From: Magicicada septendecula
Lineage: Eukaryota > Arthropoda > Insecta > Hemiptera > Cicadidae
DNA: 64,000 bases
Assembly: GCA_034769895.1 (NCBI GenBank)
Contig: CM068367.1
Location: forward strand, 317,501,986-317,565,985
Direction of reading: 5' to 3'
Made by a program: the position numbers and the translations under genes. Under the pieces are notes generated by a model. It had not been told where the DNA came from. It searched no databases and worked only from the letters and a program-made list of their open reading frames with translations. Of the stretch, positions 28,699 through 40,951 are shown piece after piece (within the stretch, counting starts at the first letter, position 1; the number at the start of each line of letters is the position of its first letter).

Positions 28699-31600
28699 GT
28701 GCTGACTAACTGGAGGAACGAAGCCCCTAGAGAATACGCAATTTCTACGCTTCAGAAAAACACCGGGAGCTTGGTAGTTACCGGATTTGTTCAAGAAAGG
28801 CCAACCTCGATTACAGTTGACACAGGCGCAACAGTTTCTATTGTGCGCCCCGACGTGGTGAAAGATCTCAAGCCAATCTGGTGCTCTTGCAGCTTGCGAA
28901 CAGCTACTGGACGGCCTGTAAAAGTGTATGGAAAAGTGGAGATACACCTACACCTCGGTAGACTTGAGTTTAATCATCAAGTACTTGTTGCAGACATTGT
29001 GGATGAAGCAATTCTTGATGTGGACGTTATGAACGCATACGGATTTATAGTCGACTTCAAAAACAATGTCTTGAGAATCGGAGGCGAAGAGGTAATGCTA
29101 TCAACAATGACGACAGCAGAAAAATCGATGGACGTCATAAACCAAGTGGCCGTAACTGTTCTGCCAAACTCCGAAAAGATCATCATGGTTAGAACTGCGG
29201 TAGATACTAGGGGCAATCAGTGCTCTATATTCGAACCCCAGGTAGTCAGCACACCGGGCATACTAATTGCTAGAAGTTTAGTAAAACCTGACGAAACCGG
29301 AAATGTACCTATTAGAGTGGCGAATATTTTGGATCAAGCTATCACTTTACAAAGCAATACGCTCCTAGGCAAATTGACTCCTGTGGCCTGGGTAGCCGGA
29401 ATAATGCAACGAAGACCCAGTTCTTTGGATACTTCTAAATTACCAGAGGAACTGCAAGAATTATTGAACAGATCTTCTAACGACCTCTCAAGTGGTGAGG
29501 TAAAAGAACTCGGACAGTTTTTACACGAATTCAAAGATTGTTTTGCAGTTCGGGGACAGTCACTGGGAAGAACCTCTCTTGTGCAACATCGCATCAATAC
29601 CAGGGACACAACACCGATACGCCAACCTCCTCGAAGGCCTCCATTATCTAAACAAGAGGAGATGTCTCGGTTAGTACAGGACATGTTGACAGAGGGAGTA
29701 ATTGACCTTCGTCAAGTGCTTGGTCTTCCCCTGTAGTGCTGGTAGCGAAGAAGGATGGTGGATTGCGTTTCTGCGTAGACTACCGGAGGTTAAATGACGT
29801 TACAAAGAAAGACTGCTGTCCATTACCTCGCGTTGACGATACACTCGACACGTCCGGAGCACAGTGGTTTTCCACATTGGACCTGAAGAGTGGATATTGG
29901 CAAGTGGGTCTTCATCAAGAAGACAAGGAAAAGACCGCTTTCTCGACCCCAAGTGGCTTATTCCAATTTAACGTCATGCCATTTGGACTCTGTAATGCAC
30001 CGGCAAAATTTGAGAGATTGATGGACCTGATACTCCGAGGCCTGACATGGAAAACTTGCCTTGTTTACTTAGACGATGTCATAGTGATCGGGAAGACTTT
30101 CGAAGATCATTTGGAAAACCTTAAGGAAGTTCTAACTAGAATTCACGGTGCACAACTGAAGCTGAGCCCGAAGAAGTGTTCTCTTTCCAGAAGGAAGTAC
30201 AGTATTTGGGCCATCTGGTTTCGGCAGCGGGCGTTAGCATGGATCCTAATAAAGTAGACACCGTAAGAGACTGGCCAGTTCCGAAGAATAAACACGAAGT
30301 TCGGAGTTTCCTGGGGTTATGCTCATATTACCGACGTTCTGTGAAACGCTTCGCTACTATTGCTAAACCACTACATGAGCTAACGGAAAATAAACGAAAC
30401 TTCCAGTGGTCGAGAGAGTGTGAACAAGCATTTAGAACGTTGAAGATTGCATTATGTTCGCAGCCAATTCTCGCTTTTCCAGCTTCCGAAGGGAAGTACA
30501 TCGTAGACACAGACGCAATACTGGTCTAGGAGCAGTTTTGTCTCAAGTGCAGAATGGTGAAGAACGAGTAATAGCGTATTACAGCAAGACGCTTTCTAAA
30601 CCAGAGAGAAATTATTGTGTTACACAAAGAGAGTTGTTGGCAATTGTCAGAGCTTTGGAGCACTTCCATAAATACCTCTATGGGAGAGAGTTTTCACTAC
30701 GTACCGACCATGCTGCACTTGCATGGCTCTTGAGATTTAAAAATCCGGAAGGACAGTTGGCAAGGTGGCTCGAACGTCTGCAAGAGTACAACTTCAAGGT
30801 ACAATATCGGCGGGGGCACCTGCACGGTAATGCAGATGGCTTATCACGAAGACCGTGCCCGGAAGACTGCCGACATTGCCACAGAAAGGAAGAACAAAAC
30901 TCAAGCGAACATGTTCAAGCCATCACTGTAGATTTCCTGGCTGATGGCTGGACAACACAAGACTGTCGACAAGAACAGATGACTGATGAAGACATTGGAC
31001 CGATCTTGACAGCAAAAGAGGAAGGTCGCCGCCCGGATTGGTAAGATATCTGCCACGGTTCCGAAGTGCTGAAGGGCTACTGGGCACAATGGGAATCTCT
31101 CACCTTAGAAAACGGATTGCTGAAAAGGGCTTGGGAAAGTGCAGATGGACGAGACGTGATCATGCAGTTGATAGTTCCCCGAAGTAAAGTGCAGTCTGTT
31201 TTGAAGGAGATGCATGATGGAACATCTGGAGGCCATCTTGGTGTTAACAAAACCCTTGACAAAATACGGAAGCGATTCTATTGGCTTCATCTTCGCCACG
31301 ACGAAGAGGAATGGGTTCGGACGTGTGAAATATGTGCTGCAAGCAAGGGCCCACAAACCAGAAGCAGGGGAAAAATGAGACAGTATAACGTTGGACAACC
31401 TTTCGAGAGAATTGCCATAGACATTGCTGGACCATTCCCAGTTACTGACGATGGAAACCGGTACATCATGGTTGTAGGTGACTACTTTACTAAGTGGGTG
31501 GAAGCCTACGCAATTCCAAATCAGGAGGTTACCACTGTCGCAAAGCAGTTAGTTCACAACTTCTGTTGCCGTTATGGAGCCCCAATGGAAATCCATACGG

Positions 31601-32274
31601 ATCAAGGGAGAAATTTCGAATCAGGAGTGTTTAAAGAATTATGCCGTCTACTTGGAATTCGAAAGACCAGGACAACGCCTCTGCATCCTCAGTCGGACGG
31701 GATGGTTGAGAGATTCAACAGGACACTTGAGCAGCATCTTTCGAAAGTTGTTGACGAGAACCAAACAGACTGGGACCAACGTATACCACTATTCCTTATG
31801 GCGTATAGGTCGTCAGTACATGACACAACCGGCATGACTCCAGCAAAATTGGTGTTTGGGCGGGAGATTCGTCTTCCTGGGGACTTGATGTTTGGATCAC
31901 CTGAGACTCAGTCCCAAGAGCCAAAGAACTATTCCTCGCAATTAGAAAACCAACTGCGAGAAATGAATCGTTTGGTAAGAGGACGGCTGAAGATTGCCAG
32001 TGATAAAATGAAAACTCGGTATGACATTCGCAGCAATAGTGTGGGTTTCCAAGAAGGAGATCAGGTCTGGTTGTTCCATCCAAAGCGCCGTCGTGGTCGC
32101 TCACCTAAGCTTCAGTCTAACTGGGAAGGACCCTACACTGTGAAAAAAAGAATTAACGATGTTGTTTATCGGATTCAACAGGAAGGACAGCGAAAGTTCA
32201 AGGTCGTCCACCTAGATCACCTGGCTAAATACAAACTTAGAGACGCTTTGCCAGTTCGGGACGAACAGGCTTAA
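28699..32274 (+). pseudogene. pol: Pol of element D, body 1, broken
   Basis: The order is aspartic protease (VDTGATVSIV), reverse transcriptase (LDLKSGYWQV, MPFGLCNAP, YLDD at 30066-30077), RNase H (TGLGAVLSQV, RTDHAALAW), integrase zinc domain (HLGVNKTLDKI then CEICAASK), core (AIDIAGPF, HTDQGRNF, MVERFNR) and a GPYTVKKR end. Breaks: single-base losses near 29705, 30185 and 30517, each moving the frame by -1, and an in-frame TAA at 31042-31044 before integrase. The catalytic motifs are all still visible. The second body has exactly the same breaks. Confidence 0.92.
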
Positions 32275-32285
32275 GGAGGGGGCAG

Positions 32286-32655
32286 TGCTACGACAGCACA
32301 GAACAATCTACGCGTTTATCGAATGTGCCAGAAAGATCTCGACGTAAGCGTGTGGTGTACGTGCTACTAGACGCATTTTGTGAGAATTTTCTCGACTGTG
32401 CCGGCCTTCGCTCGGGCGCTCGGTCTGTGTCAAGGCCGTAGCAATTACGGTATAATTGTAATACAGTTGAGTTTTAATATTAGTGGACATTTTATTGCGT
32501 ATGAACAATTTTCATTTGATTTGTTGTAGACACTGTGTTGTTAATTACGAACTGTTTTACTATAACAATTAAAGGTGTGATTAGTGACTTAATTGGTGTC
32601 TTGTACTTATTTTGTTTCCACTGTACCTACGACGATCGTATAGACCGTCGTAATA
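32286..32655 (+). repeat. Middle LTR of D, chimeric (370 bp)
   Basis: It follows the purine tract AAGGAGGGGGCAG. Its left part carries the 3'-LTR states (CAGAAAGATC, TTTTGTGAG, CGGTCTGTG and the 214-bp deletion), while its right end carries the 5'-LTR states (CGTATAGACC, TAATA). A primer site follows at 32657. It is what a crossover between a 3' LTR and a 5' LTR would leave. Confidence 0.9.
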
Positions 32656-32745
32656 GTGGTGTCAGAACTGGGATAGAACGGTTAACAGTGGAAACAGTGG
32701 ATACTTTGTACAAGACGAGCGTAATTCGTAATTAATCGAAAAACA

Positions 32746-34005
32746 ATGGATGCCAGTCAGATGATGGAAAATTTCCAGGCGCTGTTGTTGCAGACAGAAG
32801 AACGACGACGACAGGATGCAGAAGAAGCAGAAAAACGACAGGATGAAAAACGCAGGCAGGAAAGAGAAGAAGCTGAGGAACGTCAGAAAGCACTAATGCT
32901 AGAGACAGAAGAAAGACAAAAAGATAAAACGGAAGCTCTCTTTGAAACTATGCAGAAACAGTTACAAGAACATACTACCGCAGAATTGGGTCTCCTACGT
33001 GGTGACGTAGGTGAGTTACGAGGTGAGCTCAACAATCAGATTACCAGAATATCTGACGTAGAAGAATCCATGTCAAATAAAATAGCTAAAGTAGAAAAAT
33101 CTGTCTTGACTGTGGAAGAAGTTATGTCAACAAAAATATCTGCAGTAGAAAACTCAATGGCAAACATAAGAGAACAAATTAAAATTGAAGTTGAACAGCG
33201 CATGAAGATTCAACCAAAACAAATTTCTGAACAGACTGTACCAGTGATCAAGACAGAAAATAAGTTAACAGAGAAAGTCACTTTGCCTGCAGTAGGGACA
33301 GTTCATGTCAAAGCTCCAACCTTTGACGGAAGCAGTCACTGGACAACGTACCTCCGCCAATTTGAAGCTGCTGCATACGCAAATAATTGGACAGAGAAAG
33401 ACAAGGCTGTTTCACTTGTTCTTGCATTAAAAGGACCCGCGGCAGAACTACTACAGAAAGTGCCACCTGACAGCCAGAACACCTATGCCGAGTTGATAAA
33501 AGCTCTGGAATTACGGTATGGTGATAAACATTTGCGAGATGTGTACTGCACCCAGTTGAGAGCAAGGCGACAGCATTCCGGGGAAAGTCTTCAAGAGTTT
33601 GAAGCAAGTATCGACAGACTAATTAGACTGGCCTATGCTGAAGCGCCAGAAGATTTTCGAACGCATTTTGCGATGCAGACATTTACTGCCGGTGTCCAAG
33701 ATAACGAACTACAGCAAGTGTTACGAATGGCAAGACACCAGAACAGTGCGGACGCCCTGGTACATGCTTTGCAATTTGAGGCCGCCAAATCAGCGTCTGA
33801 TTGGATAAGTCATAAAGTGCGCGAGCTAAAAGATCGCGACGGCACAGACAATGAGGAAGAAGAACAAGGAACAGAGACTCGACGGTCGGCGCCACAGAAT
33901 AAAGTAAGAAAGGATGGAAGACCGAAGTGTTATCGATGTGGGAAACCTGGACATCTACAACGACATTGTCGGGTTAGAATTCAGCAGCAGGGAAACGAGC
34001 AATAG
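32746..34005 (+). CDS. gag: Gag of element D, body 2
   Basis: It encodes the same 419-residue protein as body 1, with coiled coil, capsid domain and the CCHC knuckle, and no difference noticed. The LTR upstream lacks the core promoter, so it could only be expressed by read-through from body 1 or from flanking sequence. Confidence 0.93.
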   Translation: MDASQMMENFQALLLQTEERRRQDAEEAEKRQDEKRRQEREEAEERQKALMLETEERQKDKTEALFETMQKQLQEHTTAELGLLRGDVGELRGELNNQITRISDVEESMSNKIAKVEKSVLTVEEVMSTKISAVENSMANIREQIKIEVEQRMKIQPKQISEQTVPVIKTENKLTEKVTLPAVGTVHVKAPTFDGSSHWTTYLRQFEAAAYANNWTEKDKAVSLVLALKGPAAELLQKVPPDSQNTYAELIKALELRYGDKHLRDVYCTQLRARRQHSGESLQEFEASIDRLIRLAYAEAPEDFRTHFAMQTFTAGVQDNELQQVLRMARHQNSADALVHALQFEAAKSASDWISHKVRELKDRDGTDNEEEEQGTETRRSAPQNKVRKDGRPKCYRCGKPGHLQRHCRVRIQQQGNEQ

Positions 34006-34022
34006 TCGGTGCAACGGGGCGT

Positions 34023-37000
34023 GTGCTGACTAACTGGAGGAACGAAGCCCCTAGAGAATACGCAATTTCTACGCTTCAGAAAAACACCGGGAGCTTGGTA
34101 GTTACCGGATTTGTTCAAGAAAGGCCAACCTCGATTACAGTTGACACAGGCGCAACAGTTTCTATTGTGCGCCCCGACGTGGTGAAAGATCTCAAGCCAA
34201 TCTGGTGCTCTTGCAGCTTGCGAACAGCTACTGGACGGCCTGTAAAAGTGTATGGAAAAGTGGAGATACACCTACACCTCGGTAGACTTGAGTTTAATCA
34301 TCAAGTACTTGTTGCAGACATTGTGGATGAAGCAATTCTTGATGTGGACGTTATGAACGCATACGGATTTATAGTCAACTTCAAAAACAATGTCTTGAGA
34401 ATCGGAGGCGAAGAGGTAATGCTATCAACAATGACGACAGCAGAAAAATCGATGGACGTCATAAACCAAGTGGCCGTAACTGTTCTGCCAAACTCCGAAA
34501 AGATCATCATGGTTAGAACTGCGGTAGATACTAGGGGCAATCAGTGCTCTATATTCGAACCCCAGGTAGTCAGCACACCAGGCATACTAATTGCTAGAAG
34601 TTTAGTAAAACCTGACGAAACCGGAAATGTACCTATTAGAGTGGCGAATATTTTGGATCAAGCTATCACTTTACAAAGCAATACGCTCCTAGGCAAATTG
34701 ACTCCTGTGGCCTGGGTAGCCGGAATAATGCAACGAAGACCCAGTTCTTTGGATACTTCTAAATTACCAGAGGAACTGCAAGAATTATTGAACAGATCTT
34801 CTAACGACCTCTCAAGTGGTGAGGTAAAAGAACTCGGACAGTTTTTACACGAATTCAAAGATTGTTTTGCAGTTCGGGGACAGTCACTGGGAAGAACCTC
34901 TCTTGTGCAACATCGCATCAATACCAGGGACACAACACCGATACGCCAACCTCCTCGAAGGCCTCCATTATCTAAACAAGAGGAGATGTCTCGGTTAGTA
35001 CAGGACATGTTGACAGAGGGAGTAATTGACCTTCGTCAAGTGCTTGGTCTTCCCCTGTAGTGCTGGTAGCGAAGAAGGATGGTGGATTGCGTTTCTGCGT
35101 AGACTACCGGAGGTTAAATGACGTTACAAAGAAAGACTGCTGTCCATTACCTCGCGTTGACGATACACTCGACACGTCCGGAGCACAGTGGTTTTCCACA
35201 TTGGACCTGAAGAGTGGATATTGGCAAGTGGGTCTTCATCAAGAAGACAAGGAAAAGACCGCTTTCTCGACCCCAAGTGGCTTATTCCAATTTAACGTCA
35301 TGCCATTTGGACTCTGTAATGCACCGGCAAAATTTGAGAGATTGATGGACCTGATACTCCGAGGCCTGACATGGAAAACTTGCCTTGTTTACTTAGACGA
35401 TGTCATAGTGATCGGGAAGACTTTCGAAGATCATTTGGAAAACCTTAAGGAAGTTCTAACTAGAATTCACGGTGCACAACTGAAGCTGAGCCCGAAGAAG
35501 TGTTCTCTTTCCAGAAGGAAGTACAGTATTTGGGCCATCTGGTTTCGGCAGCGGGCGTTAGCATGGATCCTAATAAAGTAGACACCGTAAGAGACTGGCC
35601 AGTTCCGAAGAATAAACACGAAGTTCGGAGTTTCCTGGGGTTATGCTCATATTACCGACGTTCTGTGAAACGCTTCGCTACTATTGCTAAACCACTACAT
35701 GAGCTAACGGAAAATAAACGAAACTTCCAGTGGTCGAGAGAGTGTGAACAAGCATTTAGAACGTTGAAGATTGCATTATGTTCGCAGCCAATTCTCGCTT
35801 TTCCAGCTTCCGAAGGGAAGTACATCGTAGACACAGACGCAATACTGGTCTAGGAGCAGTTTTGTCTCAAGTGCAGAATGGTGAAGAACGAGTAATAGCG
35901 TATTACAGCAAGACGCTTTCTAAACCAGAGAGAAATTATTGTGTTACACAAAGAGAGTTGTTGGCAATTGTCAGAGCTTTGGAGCACTTCCATAAATACC
36001 TCTATGGGAGAGAGTTTTCACTACGTACCGACCATGCTGCACTTGCATGGCTCTTGAGATTTAAAAATCCGGAAGGACAGTTGGCAAGGTGGCTCGAACG
36101 TCTGCAAGAGTACAACTTCAAGGTACAATATCGGCGGGGGCACCTGCACGGTAATGCAGATGGCTTATCACGAAGACCGTGCCCGGAAGACTGCCGACAT
36201 TGCCACAGAAAGGAAGAACAAAACTCAAGCGAACATGTTCAAGCCATCACTGTAGATTTCCTGGCTGATGGCTGGACAACACAAGACTGTCGACAAGAAC
36301 AGATGACTGATGAAGACATTGGACCGATCTTGACAGCAAAAGAGGAAGGTCGCCGCCCGGATTGGTAAGATATCTGCCACGGTTCCGAAGTGCTGAAGGG
36401 CTACTGGGCACAATGGGAATCTCTCACCTTAGAAAACGGATTGCTGAAAAGGGCTTGGGAAAGTGCAGATGGACGAGACGTGATCATGCAGTTGATAGTT
36501 CCCCGAAGTAAAGTGCAGTCTGTTTTGAAGGAGATGCATGATGGAACATCTGGAGGCCATCTTGGTGTTAACAAAACCCTTGACAAAATACGGAAGCGAT
36601 TCTATTGGCTTCATCTTCGCCACGACGAAGAGGAATGGGTTCGGACGTGTGAAATATGTGCTGCAAGCAAGGGCCCACAAACCAGAAGCAGGGGAAAAAT
36701 GAGACAGTATAACGTTGGACAACCTTTCGAGAGAATTGCCATAGACATTGCTGGACCATTCCCAGTTACTGACGATGGAAACCGGTACATCATGGTTGTA
36801 GGTGACTACTTTACTAAGTGGGTGGAAGCCTACGCAATTCCAAATCAGGAGGTTACCACTGTCGCAAAGCAGTTAGTTCACAACTTCTGTTGCCGTTATG
36901 GAGCCCCAATGGAAATCCATACGGATCAAGGGAGAAATTTCGAATCAGGAGTGTTTAAAGAATTATGCCGTCTACTTGGAATTCGAAAGACCAGGACAAC

Positions 37001-37598
37001 GCCTCTGCATCCTCAGTCGGACGGGATGGTTGAGAGATTCAACAGGACACTTGAGCAGCATCTTTCGAAAGTTGTTGACGAGAACCAAACAGACTGGGAC
37101 CAACGTATACCACTATTCCTTATGGCGTATAGGTCGTCAGTACATGACACAACCGGCATGACTCCAGCAAAATTGGTGTTTGGGCGGGAGATTCGTCTTC
37201 CTGGGGACTTGATGTTTGGATCACCTGAGACTCAGTCCCAAGAGCCAAAGAACTATTCCTCGCAATTAGAAAACCAACTGCGAGAAATGAATCGTTTGGT
37301 AAGAGGACGGCTGAAGATTGCCAGTGATAAAATGAAAACTCGGTATGACATTCGCAGCAATAGTGTGGGTTTCCAAGAAGGAGATCAGGTCTGGTTGTTC
37401 CATCCAAAGCGCCGTCGTGGTCGCTCACCTAAGCTTCAGTCTAACTGGGAAGGACCCTACACTGTGAAAAAAAGAATTAACGATGTTGTTTATCGGATTC
37501 AACAGGAAGGACAGCGAAAGTTCAAGGTCGTCCACCTAGATCACCTGGCTAAATACAAACTTAGAGACGCTTTGCCAGTTCGGGACGAACAGGCTTAA
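34023..37598 (+). pseudogene. pol: Pol of element D, body 2, broken
   Basis: It has the same domains and breaks as body 1: frame losses near 35029, 35509 and 35841 and a TAA at 36366-36368. One residue differs in the linker after protease (Asn for Asp). Sharing all four lesions means the duplication post-dates the decay. Confidence 0.92.
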
Positions 37599-37609
37599 GG
37601 AGGGGGCAG

Positions 37610-37979
37610 TGCTACGACAGCACAGAACAATCTACGCGTTTATCGAATGTGCCAGAAAGATCTCGACGTAAGCGTGTGGTGTACGTGCTACTAGACGCAT
37701 TTTGTGAGAATTTTCTCGACTGTGCCGGCCTTCGCTCGGGCGCTCGGTCTGTGTCAAGGCCGTAGCAATTACGGTATAATTGTAATACAGTTGAGTTTTA
37801 ATATTAGTGGACATTTTATTGCGTATGAACAATTTTCATTTGATTTGTTGTAGACACTGTGTTGTTAATTACGAACTGTTTTACTATAACAATTAAAGGT
37901 GTGATTAGTGACTTAATTGGTGTCTTGTACTTATTTTGTTTCCACTGTACCTACGACGATCGTACAGACCGTCGTAACA
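37610..37979 (+). repeat. 3' LTR of D (370 bp)
   Basis: It runs from TGCTACGACAGC to CGTCGTAACA and is followed by the ATAT duplication. It lacks the same 214 bp as the middle LTR. The deletion ends share ACG, so the break probably used a 3-bp microhomology. Confidence 0.9.
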
Positions 37980-37983
37980 ATAT

Positions 37984-39106
37984 TTTATAACACGCAAATG
38001 TGAATTGACAGGATTCTGACCGTTTTTCATTGCGGAACAACAAAACACAGCAAAAAACGTATGTCGCATACCGAGATGAAGCGACGAGCCCTGATGACGT
38101 CAGCGGTGAGGACTGCATTTCCATAAACAAATCAAGGCTTGGCGAGATGAACAATAGCCTGATGATGTAGCTTTTTCCCCACCTACAAAATGTGAAACAA
38201 AGAGTCTTGGTCATTTTCTTCTAGAGCGTGAACGTAGCCGGCCGGCAAAAAGGGTTCACCGGGTGTAAATTTTAACTTTTACACCAACAAAAGTGGTTAA
38301 TTAACTATATAAAATCTCGGAAATGTTGGGGCAATAAAGAACTTGAACAGGTGTCATCGGCCGATGGATCGTCCAGAAACGGCGTGCGTGTAGAATCTGC
38401 CCAAAGTGTTTTCGTGGGCAGACACGACGGTGTGGGCCTTAATAGCGATATAAAATAGGAACAGATTGTGCATGATCGGACGACCCTAGCAGTGCGGTGA
38501 GACCTGTCCACAATTGGTGAGAACATTCCAACATATTTTTTGTTTCAAGCAACATAACATCATTCAATATTAAAATGATCAATTCAAAATTCACTCAATG
38601 TAATAATGACCAATAAAAATTTTATTTAAAACATTTTAAATGAGCTCAATAAATAAATAAATTGTACCAGAGCGTGAGAGAGAGAGAGTGCCTTAAATTT
38701 TCTAAGTGCTGGGTTGTGCTAGATATTTATACGATTTCAATGTTTAATAATCTTATATCATTGTTTCATGTTTAATGTTTATTTTGGAGGGTTAAAATTT
38801 TGAAGTTTGATAAACGCCCCATGGCGTAAGATGTACTTATACGTATATAAATAAATTGGGTAATCTCATTGGTAACAATTTTAAACAGGTATTATTATTT
38901 CACATAACAATTTCCGCTACTCAAGAGTTCGCTTAAACGAATTCCTGCCCTATAGTAACTTGTAAAGGTAAGTAAAAAAACAAAGTTATTTACGTCTATA
39001 TTTATTTTCTTGCTAATCAAGATGGCGCCCGACCTTTGAAATTATTGTCTAAGTAGAGACGTTATATATCATATATTTTATTATCAGTAATAAACGTAAT
39101 ATAACA
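37984..39106 (+). repeat. 3' LTR of F, right part
   Basis: It resumes the family LTR after the insertion of D and ends ATAACA. Together with 26593-26747 it makes about 1.28 kb. It carries more substitutions than the 1274-bp copies. CACT at 39107-39110 closes the 37-kb block. Confidence 0.9.
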
Positions 39107-39116
39107 CACTTTCGGG

Positions 39117-39143
39117 CGGTCCCGGCCTTACCAGCCCAGACCG
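39117..39143 (+). promoter_or_regulatory. CYYACCA-loop RNA hairpin, G copy
   Basis: CGGTC pairs with GACCG around a loop with CCTTACCA. Both stem sides differ from the F copies while staying paired. Confidence 0.6.
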
Positions 39144-39913
39144 TGGTTTTGGATGACAATCAGCTGTGGGCAGACTTATTGTAACCTGACCATGGTTGGT
39201 TGCCTTTGAAATTGGTGCAATTTAGAAATTAACAGGGGGTTTTCATGAGGGGAATCACCACAACTATGAAACAGCGGCTATCATCGAAGGGGGTGATAGT
39301 GCCATATTAAGGGCGTATGAATCATTATAGTAGGATTACTGGTGTCCTTGGACATCAGTAATGGCAAATTTTTATATAACGCTGAAGCAAGAACGGTGTA
39401 AGCAGCATTTGCACCCTAATAGAATTCAGTTCTTGTGGACGCAAATGGGCGCTACAGTCCAACATCAGTAAACAATAGTGTGTGTGGAAAAGGAGCTGGC
39501 CGTTACAAGCCAGGGGCATAAAATGAAATGTTTATGAAACCGTGCTAATACCGAAACCGGCGAGGGTTGAGAGGTAATTTGCACAATTGTAACTGGGTAA
39601 AGGGGGGATATTAGATATTGATGGAGAAGGAGGTTACTAAATTATTAGTAACGAATTAGTGCATATTAAAATGAATTAGAAGGTGTAGTTGATCTGATGA
39701 GACAACTAAATGATTTTGTATTGAGTTAAGAAGTATTATGATAATTGAAGATGATTAACAATTTTAGGTAGATAATTTGTTCTGAAGTAGTTGATTTAAA
39801 TATGTTTTATTCGATATAACAATTTTATTAATGAATTTAATTATTTTGAAATATGAATTATATAAGGAAAGGTATTTGTAATGTTGTAATGGGAAATGTT
39901 TATTTAAATTCTG

Positions 39914-40384
39914 TAAAATAGGTTAATTACCTTCTGTCAATGTTTCTCAGAATCCTATACTGGATTACTCGAGTTTCGACACCAATGGTGTCATCATCAG
40001 ATCCAATATGATTAAGGTTAAAACATTAATCGATGTGTATTCATCTCGTCAAATATTAAAAAACAACACATACATTGTACAAAAATAATAAATAACACAT
40101 ATTAAAAACGAAATAAAACCGACATGTGGCCGTACCGTCTGTGCAGGTTCGTTACGGCCACATGTCGGTTTTATTTCGTTGTTATTTCGTTTTTAATATG
40201 TGTTATTTATTATTTTTGTACAATGTATGTGTTGTTTTTTAATATCTGACGAGATGAATATACATCGATTAATGTTTTAAGCTTAATCATATTGGATCTG
40301 ATGATGACACCATTGGTGTTGAAACTCGAGTAATCCAGTATAGGATTCTGAGAAACGTTGACAGAAGGTAATTAACCTATTTTA
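39914..40384. mobile_element. Fold-back (long inverted repeat) element in G
   Basis: Arms of about 220-230 bp (39914-40134 and 40153-40384) are near-perfect reverse complements, starting TAAAATAGGTTAATTACC. The 18-base spacer holds CCGTCTGTGCAGG. The right arm has an 11-bp duplication. Each arm carries a hammerhead-like core. No ORF is present, and no clear target duplication was found. Confidence 0.8.
39974..40000 (-). ncRNA. Hammerhead-like motif, left arm of fold-back
   Basis: On the minus strand CTGATGA is followed by T, a 6-bp stem GACACC/GGTGTC and then GAAA. These are the conserved core strings of hammerhead ribozymes in order, with one extra U before stem II. The right-arm copy (40298-40324, plus) has one stem change. 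Activity is unproven. Confidence 0.35.
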
Positions 40385-40913
40385 TAGTCTTAACCGTTTC
40401 TGGAGGCAAATAAAATGTTTAAATTAAATTCTGATAGAATCAGAGAAATATTTTGATTTTTGGGAATAAGATTTAACCAGAGAAGAGTTCAGAATGTTAG
40501 TATGGAAGTTTAAAAAATGTTTTATATCATATTATGTTATGTTATGTTAACTATGTATACAGATATATGTTAGAGGTTAAGAGGAAAAACCAGTGCTTCT
40601 TAACGCAAACCAGCACAGCTAAGGGGGAACAGATCAGTTAGGGATATGGTATTATACAAGGCCATTATTTGATATTTTTGATTTGATGTTTCAGTGTCTG
40701 GTGATGCTGTGGCGGCGGTCCTGAGCTGGCCTGCGTGTCAGAGCAGGAGCGTCAAGTGCCTGTCAGGCCTTGCGGTGTTGGGATCTCGAAAGGGAAGTCC
40801 AGTAAGATCATTCAGGTGCGGTCACAGTCACTGGACCAGGGGTAAACCATGATTTTTAATAAAACGTAAAGGGGGTTGTGGGAACATATCCTGACTGAAC
40901 CCTTTAGAAAGCA

Positions 40914-40931
40914 TTTATGCTTCGGCATAAA
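40914..40931 (+). promoter_or_regulatory. Shortened PPT-adjacent hairpin (G copy)
   Basis: Only the inner stem TTTATGC with GCATAAA and the TTCG loop remain. The 3' half of the outer stem (CTCTCATTG) is present, but its partner has been deleted. The polypurine tract and LTR follow. Confidence 0.65.
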
Positions 40932-40951
40932 ACCTCTCATTGAGGGGGTAT

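Larger units (their letters stand above)
26748..37979 (+). mobile_element. Ty3/Gypsy element D, tandem LTR-body-LTR-body-LTR
   Basis: Two bodies with a period of 5324 bp share a middle LTR, and only the outer ends carry the ATAT duplication. Both bodies encode Gag with a CCHC knuckle and a pol with the same four breaks; one residue difference was noticed between copies (Asp/Asn in the protease-RT linker). The middle LTR is a hybrid of the two outer ones. This fits insertion of one element followed by unequal crossing over. Confidence 0.92.
39107..40951 (+). mobile_element. Right internal part of element G
   Basis: It is homologous to F from about 25445 to 26592 but diverged. It begins with the target duplication and the CYYACCA-loop hairpin, then has a block like F 25690-25800, AT-rich sequence, an inserted fold-back element (39914-40384) and the conserved 3' block with TTTCAG acceptor, GGTGTTGGGATCTCG and polypurine tract. 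No coding region is left. Confidence 0.75.

Noticed and set aside
31796..32104. Minus-strand frames within D integrase and similar places
   Set aside because: They are antisense shadows of pol; the plus strand explains the sequence.
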